Part shown: in pieces, positions 35,065-43,579 of the stretch
Layout of the letters: every line of letters begins with the position of its first letter
Numbering within the stretch: the first letter of the stretch is position 1
Assembly: GCF_017908595.1 (NCBI RefSeq)
Contig: NZ_JAGKTL010000001.1
Coordinates: 558,001 to 622,000, forward strand
Source: Rhodothermus bifroesti
GTDB lineage: Bacteria; Bacteroidota; Rhodothermia; Rhodothermales; Rhodothermaceae
Direction of reading: 5' to 3'
Length of the DNA stretch: 64,000 nt
Notes under the pieces: generated by a model
Databases searched by the model: none
What the model was told of the DNA's origin: nothing
The model's input: only the letters and a program-made list of their open reading frames with translations
Made by a program: the position numbers and the translations under genes

Positions 35065-35970
35065 ATGAACGAGCGACCAATTAACTACACGCGCGAAGCC
35101 TTTCTGCACCCTTGGAACCTCACGTTCCTCATTGCTGCGTTGGGCATGGCGTTGGGTGTTAGTTTTGCTGGCAGCCCTTCGTGGCTGTTTGAGACGGTAT
35201 TGTTGTTTACGGCCGCGCTAGAGCTGCTCTACCTAGGCATCATGCCTCGCCAAGAGCGGTTTCGCCGAGCTGTTCGCGCACGCCGCGCAACAGAACATGC
35301 CCGGCCACCTTCCCAAAAAGAACTGTTTCAGCTTCTTAGCCGAACTAGCCAGCGCCGCTACATCCGCCTGCGAAACCTGGAACAGCAAATCCGAACCAAC
35401 TACCATAAACTCAGCTATGCCTCGCAAGGACTGCTCGAAAGCCACTTGCATAAGATCGACAACTTGCTGCGCTCCTACCTAAATCTGCTGTATCAAAAAG
35501 AGCGCTACGAGCAATACTTGAGCAACACCAGCGAGGACCGACTTGCTGAGGCGCTTCAACTGCTCCAACAAGACATGGCCGACGATGCGCCGCGCGTGCG
35601 GGCCATCAAAGAACGGCGCAAGCGCATTCTGGAGCAGCGATTGGAGCGCATCAAGAAAGCCCGCGAAAACCTGGAAATCATCGAGGCGCAGCTCGACACC
35701 ATCGACGACGTCATCCAGTACATCCATGAGCAGTCCCTAACGTTGCGCAACCCCGAAGAAATCACCTTCCAGCTTGACACCCTACTTAGCGAAGTGGAAG
35801 AAACCGAATCAACGGTGGCCCAAATCGAAGACATTTTTACAGCCCCTATGGCCTTGGCCGGTGAGCTGGATGCCTTAGCCCTAGAATCCTCACGCTTGAC
35901 ATCTGAAACCCCCGAGGCACCCGAGCAGCCCCCGCCCGAACCCTTGCGTCGGCAGCGGCTCCGGTCTTGA
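35065..35970 (+). CDS. Two-TM coiled-coil membrane protein of the PspA cassette
   Basis: A 301-residue protein. Two hydrophobic helices lie near the N-terminus: LTFLIAALGMALGVSFAG, and LFETVLLFTAALELLYLGIM after a short turn. A long cytoplasmic helical region (about residues 75-260) follows, with heptad-rich stretches such as ILEQRLERIKKARENLEIIEAQLDTIDDVI. The C-terminus is proline-rich. The family is unknown to me. Its position behind pspA and a small coiled-coil gene suggests a membrane anchor or sensor for PspA, comparable in role, but not in sequence, to PspB/PspC or LiaF-type partners. Confidence 0.72.
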   Translation: MNERPINYTREAFLHPWNLTFLIAALGMALGVSFAGSPSWLFETVLLFTAALELLYLGIMPRQERFRRAVRARRATEHARPPSQKELFQLLSRTSQRRYIRLRNLEQQIRTNYHKLSYASQGLLESHLHKIDNLLRSYLNLLYQKERYEQYLSNTSEDRLAEALQLLQQDMADDAPRVRAIKERRKRILEQRLERIKKARENLEIIEAQLDTIDDVIQYIHEQSLTLRNPEEITFQLDTLLSEVEETESTVAQIEDIFTAPMALAGELDALALESSRLTSETPEAPEQPPPEPLRRQRLRS

Positions 35971-36004
35971 GCTGTATGGTTTCTGAGGAAGCTGCCGCCT
36001 AAAA

Positions 36005-36026
36005 CGTGCTGCAGATGCACGATTTT
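36005..36026 (+). terminator. Possible weak terminator after the PspA cassette
   Basis: CGTGC (36005-36009) and GCACG (36017-36021) form a short stem with a 7-base loop, and TTTT follows one base after the stem. It lies 34 bases after the cassette's stop codon. The stem is short, so it is only a candidate. Confidence 0.3.
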
Positions 36027-36150
36027 CGGGGGCTTCACTACACGCCCTGTTGCCCGGGATCAATGAGGTGACCGTTTATGGCAGGGATTGCTGCAGACGG
36101 TCGGCAGTGTGCTTGTCCGTTAAACCCCTAGCAACTTCCCCCACAGGTTT

Positions 36151-36954
36151 ATGAGTCGTGAACCAGAAGCAAGCTCAGCACAGACCGTTCGCTACGAGGT
36201 GGATAGCGAAGGCATTGCGCTCATCACGATCCACCGGCCAGAAAAACATAACGCACTAAACCGGCAAGTGCTGGCCGAACTGGACCGGTATTTCTGGCAG
36301 GCTCGCCAGGACGAAGACGTGAAGGGAATTATCCTGACGGGTGCGGGCGACAAAAGCTTCTGCGCAGGCGCTGACGTGCAGCAGTTTACGGAGCTGGATG
36401 CTTATAGCGGCCATCGCTTTGCCCTTTACGGTCAGGCGGTCTTCAATCGGGTAGAAGAAATGCCTAAACCGGTCGTTGCCGCGGTAAATGGATATGCCCT
36501 GGGGGGAGGCTTTGAACTGGCGATGGCGTGCCATCTGCGCGTAGCTGCCGACCATGCAGTGTTTGGGCTGCCGGAAGTGAGCCTAGGATTGATCCCTGGT
36601 TTTGGGGGAACGCAACGACTGCCGCGGCTCATTGGACGCGGGTTGGCTACGGAGCTCATCCTAACAGCCGAGCGCATCAGCGCGCGCCGCGCTTTTGAAA
36701 TCGGCCTGGTGAATCGGGTTGTGCCCATTGAGCACCTGCTCGACAGTGCCCGTGAGCTAGTGCATGCGATTGTTAGCAAGGCCCCGGTGGCGGTTGCACT
36801 AGCCCTGGAAGCCCTACGGCAGAGTGATTTACCGTTGCGACAGGGATTGCGCCTGGAAGCGGCGTTGTTTGGTCAAGCCTGCGCAACAGCAGATTTCCGC
36901 GAAGGCGTATCGGCCTTTTTAGAACGGCGTAAAGCTTCATTTAAAGGACGCTAA
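36151..36954 (+). CDS. Enoyl-CoA hydratase/isomerase family protein
   Basis: A crotonase-fold enzyme of 267 residues for acyl-CoA metabolism. Conserved elements: ALITIHRPEKHNALNRQVL, the oxyanion-hole motif SFCAGADVQQF, NGYALGGGFELAMACHLRVAADHAVFGLPEVSLGLIPGFGGTQRLPRL and RRAFEIGLVNRVV. The two Glu positions of the hydratase active site are present in the GGFELAM and GLPEVSL segments. The next gene begins on the last base of the stop codon, so they form an operon. The exact substrate chain length cannot be told. Confidence 0.92.
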   Translation: MSREPEASSAQTVRYEVDSEGIALITIHRPEKHNALNRQVLAELDRYFWQARQDEDVKGIILTGAGDKSFCAGADVQQFTELDAYSGHRFALYGQAVFNRVEEMPKPVVAAVNGYALGGGFELAMACHLRVAADHAVFGLPEVSLGLIPGFGGTQRLPRLIGRGLATELILTAERISARRAFEIGLVNRVVPIEHLLDSARELVHAIVSKAPVAVALALEALRQSDLPLRQGLRLEAALFGQACATADFREGVSAFLERRKASFKGR

Positions 36955-38219
36955 TGTCGCTTTTGTGGCTTATTGGAGCGCTCTTGCTGGCAGCCTTTTT
37001 CACGGCAACGGAGGCTGCGCTCACTGCTGCTAACCGGCTACGCCTGGAGGTGATTGCGCGTCAGGGTAGCCGCAGTGCGCAGATTGCCCGCGCGCTACTG
37101 GAACGGCCCGCACGGGTACTAACCACAACGCTTGCGGGGCTGGTCTTGGCCCAAGTGCTGTTTGCCTTAGGCCTCAGCGAACCCCTGCTCGCTAGAACGA
37201 CGCAAGCCATGACGACCTGGACGCAGGTCGTGGGCACGGTGCTTTTGCTGGGGCTACTGGTGCTCTTGGGGGGTATGGCCTTTTTCTTGGGCGGTATCCT
37301 GCTTCCTATGGCCGTGGCCCGTGAGCAAGCGAATCGACTAGCTCAGCCGATGGCCGGCTTGCTTAATGTAGCCCGCTATGTGCTCGCTCCGCTTATCGGG
37401 CCAGCACGGTGGCTTTCGGAGCGTCTGGCACGTCGACTAAGCGTCAGCGCCGACACCGTAACCCTCCTGATGCAGCGTGACTGGGAGCGGCGCGTGCAGG
37501 AACTCGAGGCAGAAAGCGCTCCAACACGCGATCTTGACGAAACCGAAAGTCGACTGCTCGCCAACGCCCTGGCGTTTGAGTCGCTCCGGGTGCGCGACTG
37601 CATGGTCCCACGCACCGACATCGTGGCCATAGAGGAAAAAACAGACCTTGAAACGCTACGCCAGCAGTTTATCGAAAGCGGCTACTCAAAGCTTCCTGTC
37701 TATCGGGAACACATCGACCAGATCGTCGGCGTCGTGTTTGCCTATGATCTGTTTCTGGAGCCTCGCTCCTTAGCCGAAATGCTCCGTCCAATTCGCTTTG
37801 TGCCTGAATCCAAACCCGCACATCTTTTGCTGAAAGAGTTTTTGCGGACCAACACCTCGATTGCCATTGTTATCGATGAGTACGGCGGTACGGCAGGACT
37901 GGTCACCCGTGAAGATCTGCTTGAGGAACTGTTAGGCGACATCCAAGACGAGTACGACGAAGAAGAGGACGAAGAATATCTGCTGCGCCGCTTAGACGAA
38001 CGAACATTTGTCGTGAGCGGGCGCGTAGAAATCGAAGAACTGCGCGAAGCAGGCATTACGCTTCCCGAAGGCAACTACGATACAGTAGCCGGTTACCTAT
38101 TGGAACACCTGGCTACAATCCCAGCACCTCAGGAAGAATACGAGCTCGACGGATACCGCTTTACCATCCTTAAGGCAACTCCAAACCGCATCGAACTGGT
38201 GCGTATTACCCGTCTTTAA
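36954..38219 (+). CDS. CNNM/HlyC-CorC-type membrane protein with CBS domains
   Basis: A 421-residue protein with the order DUF21 transmembrane domain (about residues 1-180, three to four helices), a CBS pair (LRVRDCMVPRTDIVAIEEK ... SGYSKLPVYREHIDQIVGVV ... SIAIVIDEYGGTAGLVTREDLLEELLGDIQDEYDEE) and a C-terminal CorC_HlyC domain (FVVSGRVEIEELREAGITLPEG). This is the hemolysin-C/CNNM family, implicated in magnesium and cobalt homeostasis. It overlaps the enoyl-CoA hydratase stop by one base. Confidence 0.93.
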   Translation: MSLLWLIGALLLAAFFTATEAALTAANRLRLEVIARQGSRSAQIARALLERPARVLTTTLAGLVLAQVLFALGLSEPLLARTTQAMTTWTQVVGTVLLLGLLVLLGGMAFFLGGILLPMAVAREQANRLAQPMAGLLNVARYVLAPLIGPARWLSERLARRLSVSADTVTLLMQRDWERRVQELEAESAPTRDLDETESRLLANALAFESLRVRDCMVPRTDIVAIEEKTDLETLRQQFIESGYSKLPVYREHIDQIVGVVFAYDLFLEPRSLAEMLRPIRFVPESKPAHLLLKEFLRTNTSIAIVIDEYGGTAGLVTREDLLEELLGDIQDEYDEEEDEEYLLRRLDERTFVVSGRVEIEELREAGITLPEGNYDTVAGYLLEHLATIPAPQEEYELDGYRFTILKATPNRIELVRITRL

Positions 38220-38227
38220 AAGTAGCC

Positions 38228-39361
38228 TTATCTCCGTGCTTCAAGGGGGAGTACCGAACGCTCAGCTGGACCCACGTAACGGCTGAGCGGCCGAATAATT
38301 CGGTTATGGGCAAGTTGTTCAATAACATGCGCCGACCAACCTGCAACGCGGCTCATCACGAAAATCGGCGTGTAGGTTTCGATGTCAAAACCCATCATGT
38401 AGTAAGCTGGACCGGTCGGATAGTCCAGGTTGGGATAAATGCCTTTTTGTTGCACGACGACTTCCTGAAGGGCATCGTAAATCGCCATAAGCTCTCGATG
38501 GCCTAAGCGTTCGGCTAACTGGCGCGTGTAGCGCTCCATAATAGGCACACGGGAGTCGCCATAGCGATAGACGCGGTGTCCAAAACCCATGATTTTCTCC
38601 TTGCGGGCTAGGGCATCCTCTGCCCATCGCCGGGCCTCTTCAGCCGAGCGAAACCGCTGCAGCATGCGCATTACCGCTTCGTTTGCACCCCCGTGCAGCG
38701 GCCCTTTAAGCGCACCAATAGCACCCGTGATGGCGCTGTAGTAGTCCGAAAGCGTTGAAACAATCACCCGGGCTGCAAATGTGGAAGCATTGAAGCTGTG
38801 CTCGGCATAGAGAATGAGCGATACGTCAAAAGCTTTGATGACTTCGGCACTGGGTACTTCGCCAAAGTACATGTGAAAAAAGTTTTCGGCAAAGGTCAGG
38901 TCTTCGCGGGGTGGGATAATGTTGAGTCCTTGCCGTCGTCGTCGATCGGCGGCTACAATCGTGGGCAGCTTGGCCAGGAGCCCGATGCTTTTGCGCCGAA
39001 TAGCTTCCAGGTCGGTACTAGAAGCATCGGGATCATTCGCTCCAATTAGGCTAACAGCCGTGCGCAACACGTCCATTGGGGCTGCATCGGACCGAATTAA
39101 CGCAAGCAGATGCCTTACCGAGGCATCGAGATTGCGCTGGCGTCGCTCTTCCTGCGCGAAAGCTTCAAGCTGCGCTTGGGTAGGCAGCTCGCCGTAGAGT
39201 AGGAGGTAGGCCACTTCTTCAAAGCGACACTGCTCGGCCAACGCATGGACTGGGTAGCCTCGATAGTAAAGCGCACGCTTTTCGGGAATAACGTTCGAAA
39301 TGGCCGACTCATCGGCTATGACGCCTTCCAGTCCTTTTCTAACTTCGGGGGTTTCAGCCAT
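38228..39361 (-). CDS. prpC: 2-methylcitrate synthase / citrate synthase
   Basis: A citrate-synthase-family enzyme of 377 residues. Active-site histidines are in GPLHGGANEAVMRML and GFGHRVYRYGDSRVP, and the typical N-terminus KGLEGVIADESAISNVIPEKRALYYRGYPV is seen in short citrate/methylcitrate synthases. The assignment to 2-methylcitrate synthase comes from the methylisocitrate lyase gene three bases upstream in the same operon. The pair would condense propionyl-CoA with oxaloacetate. A citrate synthase with side activity remains possible. Confidence 0.86.
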   Translation of the reverse strand: MAETPEVRKGLEGVIADESAISNVIPEKRALYYRGYPVHALAEQCRFEEVAYLLLYGELPTQAQLEAFAQEERRQRNLDASVRHLLALIRSDAAPMDVLRTAVSLIGANDPDASSTDLEAIRRKSIGLLAKLPTIVAADRRRRQGLNIIPPREDLTFAENFFHMYFGEVPSAEVIKAFDVSLILYAEHSFNASTFAARVIVSTLSDYYSAITGAIGALKGPLHGGANEAVMRMLQRFRSAEEARRWAEDALARKEKIMGFGHRVYRYGDSRVPIMERYTRQLAERLGHRELMAIYDALQEVVVQQKGIYPNLDYPTGPAYYMMGFDIETYTPIFVMSRVAGWSAHVIEQLAHNRIIRPLSRYVGPAERSVLPLEARR

Positions 39362-39364
39362 GGC

Positions 39365-40282
39365 TTAGCCGTTTTCAGATTCGGTTTCGATACGGAAGTT
39401 ATACAGATCTTGGTCAAAAATCGTATAGCGTTCGTATTGAAGTAGTTCATAGAGCGCTTTACGGGTCTGCATGCGGTCGAGCAGGGCTTCTTGGGATCCG
39501 GTCTGAAGGAGCTGCCGGAAGCCTTCTTCGACAGCCTTCATGGCCAGGCGTAGGCCCGTAACGGGGTAAATCACCAGGTTATAGCCTAAGGCCTCAAGGC
39601 GCTCGGCCGAAAGCAAGGGTGACTTGCCAAACTCTGTCATGTTGGCTAGCAGTGGCACACCGGGTAAAGCCGCCCGGAAGGCAGCAAACTCGGCTTCGGA
39701 TTGCAATGCCTCGGGGAAAATCATATCAGCACCCGCGGCTACGTAAGCGCGTGCCCGAGCAATAGCCGCTTCGAGGCCTTCGACTCCCCGAGCATCGGTA
39801 CGGGCAATGATCAAAAAGTTTGGATCCCTGCGGGCCTGCACCGCCGCCTGCACTTTGCGTTCCATAGCTGCGACAGGCACAAGCATCTTGTGGTCCAGAT
39901 GGCCGCAGCGTTTGGGATTCACCTGATCCTCCAGGTGGCAGCCGGCTAGGCCTAGTTCTTCGAGCTCTTGAATGGTGCGGGCTACGTTCAGCACCTCACC
40001 AAAGCCAGTGTCGATGTCTACAATGGCCGGCAGATTGGTAACACGGGCGATTTGGCGGCTGCGCCAGGCTACTTCGCTCAGTGTGGTGAGCCCAACATCG
40101 GGCAGACCCAGGTCGGCCGAAAGTACTGCCCCCGAGATGTACACGCCGTCAAAACCCAAACGCTCGATGAGCATTGCCACCAGCGGCGAAAAGGCGCCTG
40201 GAAAACGCAGTAGCCTGCCGTGCTGCAACGCTTTGCGCAGCGCTCGACGCTTTTCTTCCGGAGAGGTTGTGGCAAATAGCAT
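39365..40282 (-). CDS. prpB: Methylisocitrate lyase
   Basis: An isocitrate-lyase-superfamily enzyme of 305 residues that splits 2-methylisocitrate into pyruvate and succinate. It starts with a PrpB-like LRKALQHGRLLRFPGAFSPLVA and shows SGAVLSADLGLPDVGLTTLSE, VDIDTGFGEVLNVARTI, the catalytic loop PKRCGHLDHK (the Cys-Gly-His signature) and ARTDARGVEGLEAAI. It precedes prpC by three bases. No 2-methylcitrate dehydratase gene (prpD or acnD/prpF) is nearby, so the dehydration step must be encoded elsewhere. Confidence 0.93.
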   Translation of the reverse strand: MLFATTSPEEKRRALRKALQHGRLLRFPGAFSPLVAMLIERLGFDGVYISGAVLSADLGLPDVGLTTLSEVAWRSRQIARVTNLPAIVDIDTGFGEVLNVARTIQELEELGLAGCHLEDQVNPKRCGHLDHKMLVPVAAMERKVQAAVQARRDPNFLIIARTDARGVEGLEAAIARARAYVAAGADMIFPEALQSEAEFAAFRAALPGVPLLANMTEFGKSPLLSAERLEALGYNLVIYPVTGLRLAMKAVEEGFRQLLQTGSQEALLDRMQTRKALYELLQYERYTIFDQDLYNFRIETESENG

Positions 40283-40428
40283 GGCCTGCTCTATGCTGTG
40301 TGCCTTTAAGCTAAACGAATCCCTGGAGAAATGCTTCCTGGAAAAACAATTTCACGTAATGCGATAACGCTGAGGTTTTTTATAGATTGCGCATAGGTAT
40401 GCCAAGCCTTTTGTAAGAAGCTAAGCGG

Positions 40429-41154
40429 TCAGCTGCACATGGCCTGGGGTAGCAGTTCCTGATAGCGAGCCAGGAATGTCTTTAAGTGTAGTCCTTGGGC
40501 TACGGCAGCGGCAGCTTCTTCGGCCGACGTGATCGTTGGGCGTTGCGGTACGCAACCCAGAACAGGAGTGCGGCACATTTCTTCAATCATGGCTGGGTTG
40601 GTTTGTGCGGCTAGGTCGGGTTGTGCGGGATAGCCACAGATCACCACACCGATAACGGTGAGACCGCAGCTCCGTGCGTAGTGGATGGTCAAAAAGGTGT
40701 GGTTGAGGGTTCCCAGGCCAGGGCGTGCTACCACGAGCACGGGCAGCTTCCAACGAGCAGCCAGTCCGGCATAGTCGAGCGTGTCCGTCAGCGGTACCGA
40801 GAGGCCGCCGGCGGTTTCAACCAGCACCCAGTCGCGATCTTGAAGGCGCTCCCAGGCGGCTTCGATGCGGTCGAGCGCTACAGGCTGGCCCGCCCGGCGC
40901 GCAGCTACCAATGGCGCCAGGGGCTCTGCGTAGACGCACGGGGCCACATGCTCGGGCAGATCTTCCACGCGCGCAGCTTGGGCCAGCATCTGTGCATCTG
41001 GAGGCCAGCTTCCTCGAGGCCCATCCCAGCCGGTCTCAACCGGTTTGAGCACACCTACCCGGTAGCCTGCTTCCCAAAGCAGGCGGGCCAGTCCAGCAGC
41101 TACAACGGTTTTCCCTACACCCGTATCGGTGCCGGTAACAAGCAGTGCATTCAT
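40429..41154 (-). CDS. bioD: ATP-dependent dethiobiotin synthetase BioD
   Basis: Forms the ureido ring of dethiobiotin from DAPA, CO2 and ATP. It is 241 residues long, with P-loop VTGTDTGVGKTVVAAGLA, PVETGWDGPRGSWPPDA (substrate loop) and VETAGGLSVPLTDTLDY (Mg/ATP aspartate region). It is the last gene of the operon; its ATG overlaps the bioA stop by four bases. No clear terminator was found in the 146 bases before prpB. Confidence 0.95.
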   Translation of the reverse strand: MNALLVTGTDTGVGKTVVAAGLARLLWEAGYRVGVLKPVETGWDGPRGSWPPDAQMLAQAARVEDLPEHVAPCVYAEPLAPLVAARRAGQPVALDRIEAAWERLQDRDWVLVETAGGLSVPLTDTLDYAGLAARWKLPVLVVARPGLGTLNHTFLTIHYARSCGLTVIGVVICGYPAQPDLAAQTNPAMIEEMCRTPVLGCVPQRPTITSAEEAAAAVAQGLHLKTFLARYQELLPQAMCS

Positions 41155-42539
41155 ACGTTTGGTTGCAGATTTTGCGCCAGCCTTTCCAGTTCTGGCAGTG
41201 CGTCTTCAAACGCTGCCTTGAGAATGGTGGTCATCTCTTCAAGCTCGGCCTCGGTGGCTGCCAGCGGCGGCATGAAGATGAGTACCGAACCGATCGGCCG
41301 TACGAGCATTCCCCGCCGGCGGGCATGCCGAGCCACGATAAACCCAACCTGAGCTCCATAAGGAAAGGGCGTGCGCCTAGCGCGATCGGCCACAATCTCG
41401 ATGCCTACCATGAAGCCGGCTTGCCGGAGTTCGGCCACAAAAGGGTGTTCGCTTAGGGGCGCAAGATGCGCGCGTAAGCGTTCGACCTTGGCCGGAAGGG
41501 AAGGAAGCCGTTGCAGGAGCAATTCCAAGCTTGCTAGGGCTACAGCACAGCCCAGGGGATTGCCCGTGTAAGAGTGGCCGTGGAAAAACGTCTTGCGTTC
41601 TTCCACTTCTCCCAAAAAAGCCTCAAAGACGCGCTCGGTAGTTAATGTAGCGGCCAGCGGCAGATATCCTCCCGTAAGTCCTTTTCCCAAGCAGAGCAAG
41701 TCCGGTGAAATGCCTTCTGCTTCACAAGCAAACAGTCGACCTGTGCGCCCAAAACCGGTAGCGACTTCATCGATGATCAGGAGTACCTGGTAACGATCAC
41801 ATAACGTGCGCAGCGCGCGCAGAAAGCCGGCTGGTGCAGGCAATATGCCTCCAGCGCCCTCAACAGGTTCTACAATCAGGGCTGCCAGTTCATGGTGGCG
41901 CGTACGTAGCACGTGCTCGACGGCCTCAAGACTTTCCGCCAGCCGGTCGTGTGGGTAAGGATAGGGTGCGCGGGGATGCCCGGGCAATAAGTCCAGAAAG
42001 GGCCAGTGAAACAGGGGGTCTGGTGCTACCCCAACAGCCCCGAGCGTGTCGCCATGGTAGTTGTTCGTAAAGCCTAAAATGTAGCGTTTGCTGCGCCAAC
42101 CTTGGTTGGCCCAAAACTGAATGGCCATCTTGAGCGCGATTTCGACAGCAGTTGCCCCGCTGTCGGAGTAAAACACGCGCTGCAACCCGGGCGGCGCTAC
42201 CTCAATCAGACGTTTGGCCAATGCAACAGCAGGAACGTTTGCCTGGCCGAGCATGGTCGCATGTGCTATGCGCCGAAGCTGCGCCTCTAGGGCTGCGTTC
42301 AGCTCAGGTACGTTGTGGCCGTGCACGTTGAGCCAAATAGACGAAGTGCCATCGTAGTACCAGTTGCCATGAATGTCTTCTAGCTTTACCCCCTGTCCGC
42401 GGCGGATGATGACTGGCTCGCTAGCCAGATACTGCTTCATGGGGGTAAAGGGGTGCCAGACGTACGTTTTGTCCCACGCAATGAGGGTTTCAGGGGATAG
42501 CGTATCGAGGGCATCAATCAAGTTGGGTTGTGGGTGCAT
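41151..42539 (-). CDS. bioA: Adenosylmethionine-8-amino-7-oxononanoate aminotransferase BioA
   Basis: A PLP enzyme converting KAPA to DAPA using SAM as amino donor. It shows the BioA start WDKTYVWHPFTPMKQYL, then DGTSSIWLNVHGHN, YSDSGATAVEIALKMA, FTNNYHGDTLGAVGV, the aspartate motif LLIIDEVATGFGRTG and the PLP-lysine motif LGKGLTGGYLPLAATLTT. The ATG at 42539, about 10 bases after GGATCG, is preferred over two upstream starts that would overlap the KAS III gene. The mature length of about 462 residues is normal. Confidence 0.95.
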   Translation of the reverse strand: MHPQPNLIDALDTLSPETLIAWDKTYVWHPFTPMKQYLASEPVIIRRGQGVKLEDIHGNWYYDGTSSIWLNVHGHNVPELNAALEAQLRRIAHATMLGQANVPAVALAKRLIEVAPPGLQRVFYSDSGATAVEIALKMAIQFWANQGWRSKRYILGFTNNYHGDTLGAVGVAPDPLFHWPFLDLLPGHPRAPYPYPHDRLAESLEAVEHVLRTRHHELAALIVEPVEGAGGILPAPAGFLRALRTLCDRYQVLLIIDEVATGFGRTGRLFACEAEGISPDLLCLGKGLTGGYLPLAATLTTERVFEAFLGEVEERKTFFHGHSYTGNPLGCAVALASLELLLQRLPSLPAKVERLRAHLAPLSEHPFVAELRQAGFMVGIEIVADRARRTPFPYGAQVGFIVARHARRRGMLVRPIGSVLIFMPPLAATEAELEEMTTILKAAFEDALPELERLAQNLQPNV

Positions 42540-42556
42540 AGCAAGGCGCGATCCAT

Positions 42557-43579
42557 TTACCATCGAAGTAACACAGCGGCAGCCAGGAGTCCTGCCCCTA
42601 CGGCTGTGCAAAGCAACAGGTCACCTGGTTGGAAGCGGTGGGCTTCAAGCGCCAGTACTAGCGGAATCGTGGCTGCTGAGCTGTTACCCAAACGATCGAC
42701 CAGGTTGAGTGTGCGGGCTTGAGGGAAGCCCAGCTGGCGGCGTGCTTCTTCAATCAAACGATGGTTGGCTTGATGTGGAATCCACCAGGAGACGGCATCC
42801 ATAGGCACATTGGCTTGTGCAAGCACGCGGCGCGCGGCTTCGGCCATGCCTAGGGCAGCTCGGCGAAAGAGCGCCTGTCCGTTGCGCATTTCCATCAGGT
42901 GTTCCCCCCGGGCTACGCGTTCCGGGGTAAGTGGCAGGCGACTTCCACCGGCGGGGATGTAGAGAGCATCCCAGCAGGAACCATCGGCGCCAAGCCAATA
43001 GGCAACGATGCCGCTTGGGCCTTCCGAGGGGCCAAGCACGACAGCCCCGGCGCCGTCGGCAAAGAGCGCTGAAGTTTTGGGATCATTGGGATTGATGCGG
43101 CGGCTGAGCACGTTGGCTGCCACGACGAGCGCATACGTGTGGTGCAGGCGCACGTAGCTATCAGCCAACGCTAGCGCATACAAAAAGCCACTGCAAGCAC
43201 CGGCCAGGTCGATTGCCCCGGCTCGGGAGAGTCCCAGCCGATGGGCGACGACAGGGGCCGTTGGGGGCAGCAAGTGATCGGGTGTGCTTGTAGCCAGGAG
43301 CAGCAAACCGATGGCTTCAGCGGGCAGACCCGCTTGGGCTAAGGCAGCCGCGCTGGCCCTGGTGGCCAAGTCGCTTGTCGCTTCGTCGGGTGCTGCCAGC
43401 GGGCGTTCTCGGATGCCCGTGCGCTCGAGAATCCACCCTGGAGGCAAGCCCAGTCGGCGCTCGGCCTCTGCGCTGGGTTCACGCTGCGCAGGTAGCGCAG
43501 CGCCCAGGCCCAACACGACGCTCCGTTGCACGGGAACGACGCGGCCCACGTGTTTTTCAACAAGCGGTTTAGTCGGCAT
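42557..43579 (-). CDS. BioZ-like beta-ketoacyl-ACP synthase III
   Basis: A FabH-type thiolase-fold enzyme of about 340 residues. The Cys-His-Asn triad is in GACSGFLYALALA, WIPHQANHRLI and LGNSSAATIPLVL. The N-terminal GLGAALPAQREPS and LERTGIRERP are typical of KAS III. It sits inside the biotin operon between bioF and bioA and overlaps bioF by 11 bases. Neither bioC nor a bioH-like esterase occurs here. In some alphaproteobacteria BioZ, a KAS III, condenses glutaryl-CoA with malonyl-ACP to enter biotin synthesis; this gene probably plays that role. A general fatty-acid FabH is the alternative. Confidence 0.8.
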   Translation of the reverse strand: MPTKPLVEKHVGRVVPVQRSVVLGLGAALPAQREPSAEAERRLGLPPGWILERTGIRERPLAAPDEATSDLATRASAAALAQAGLPAEAIGLLLLATSTPDHLLPPTAPVVAHRLGLSRAGAIDLAGACSGFLYALALADSYVRLHHTYALVVAANVLSRRINPNDPKTSALFADGAGAVVLGPSEGPSGIVAYWLGADGSCWDALYIPAGGSRLPLTPERVARGEHLMEMRNGQALFRRAALGMAEAARRVLAQANVPMDAVSWWIPHQANHRLIEEARRQLGFPQARTLNLVDRLGNSSAATIPLVLALEAHRFQPGDLLLCTAVGAGLLAAAVLLRW

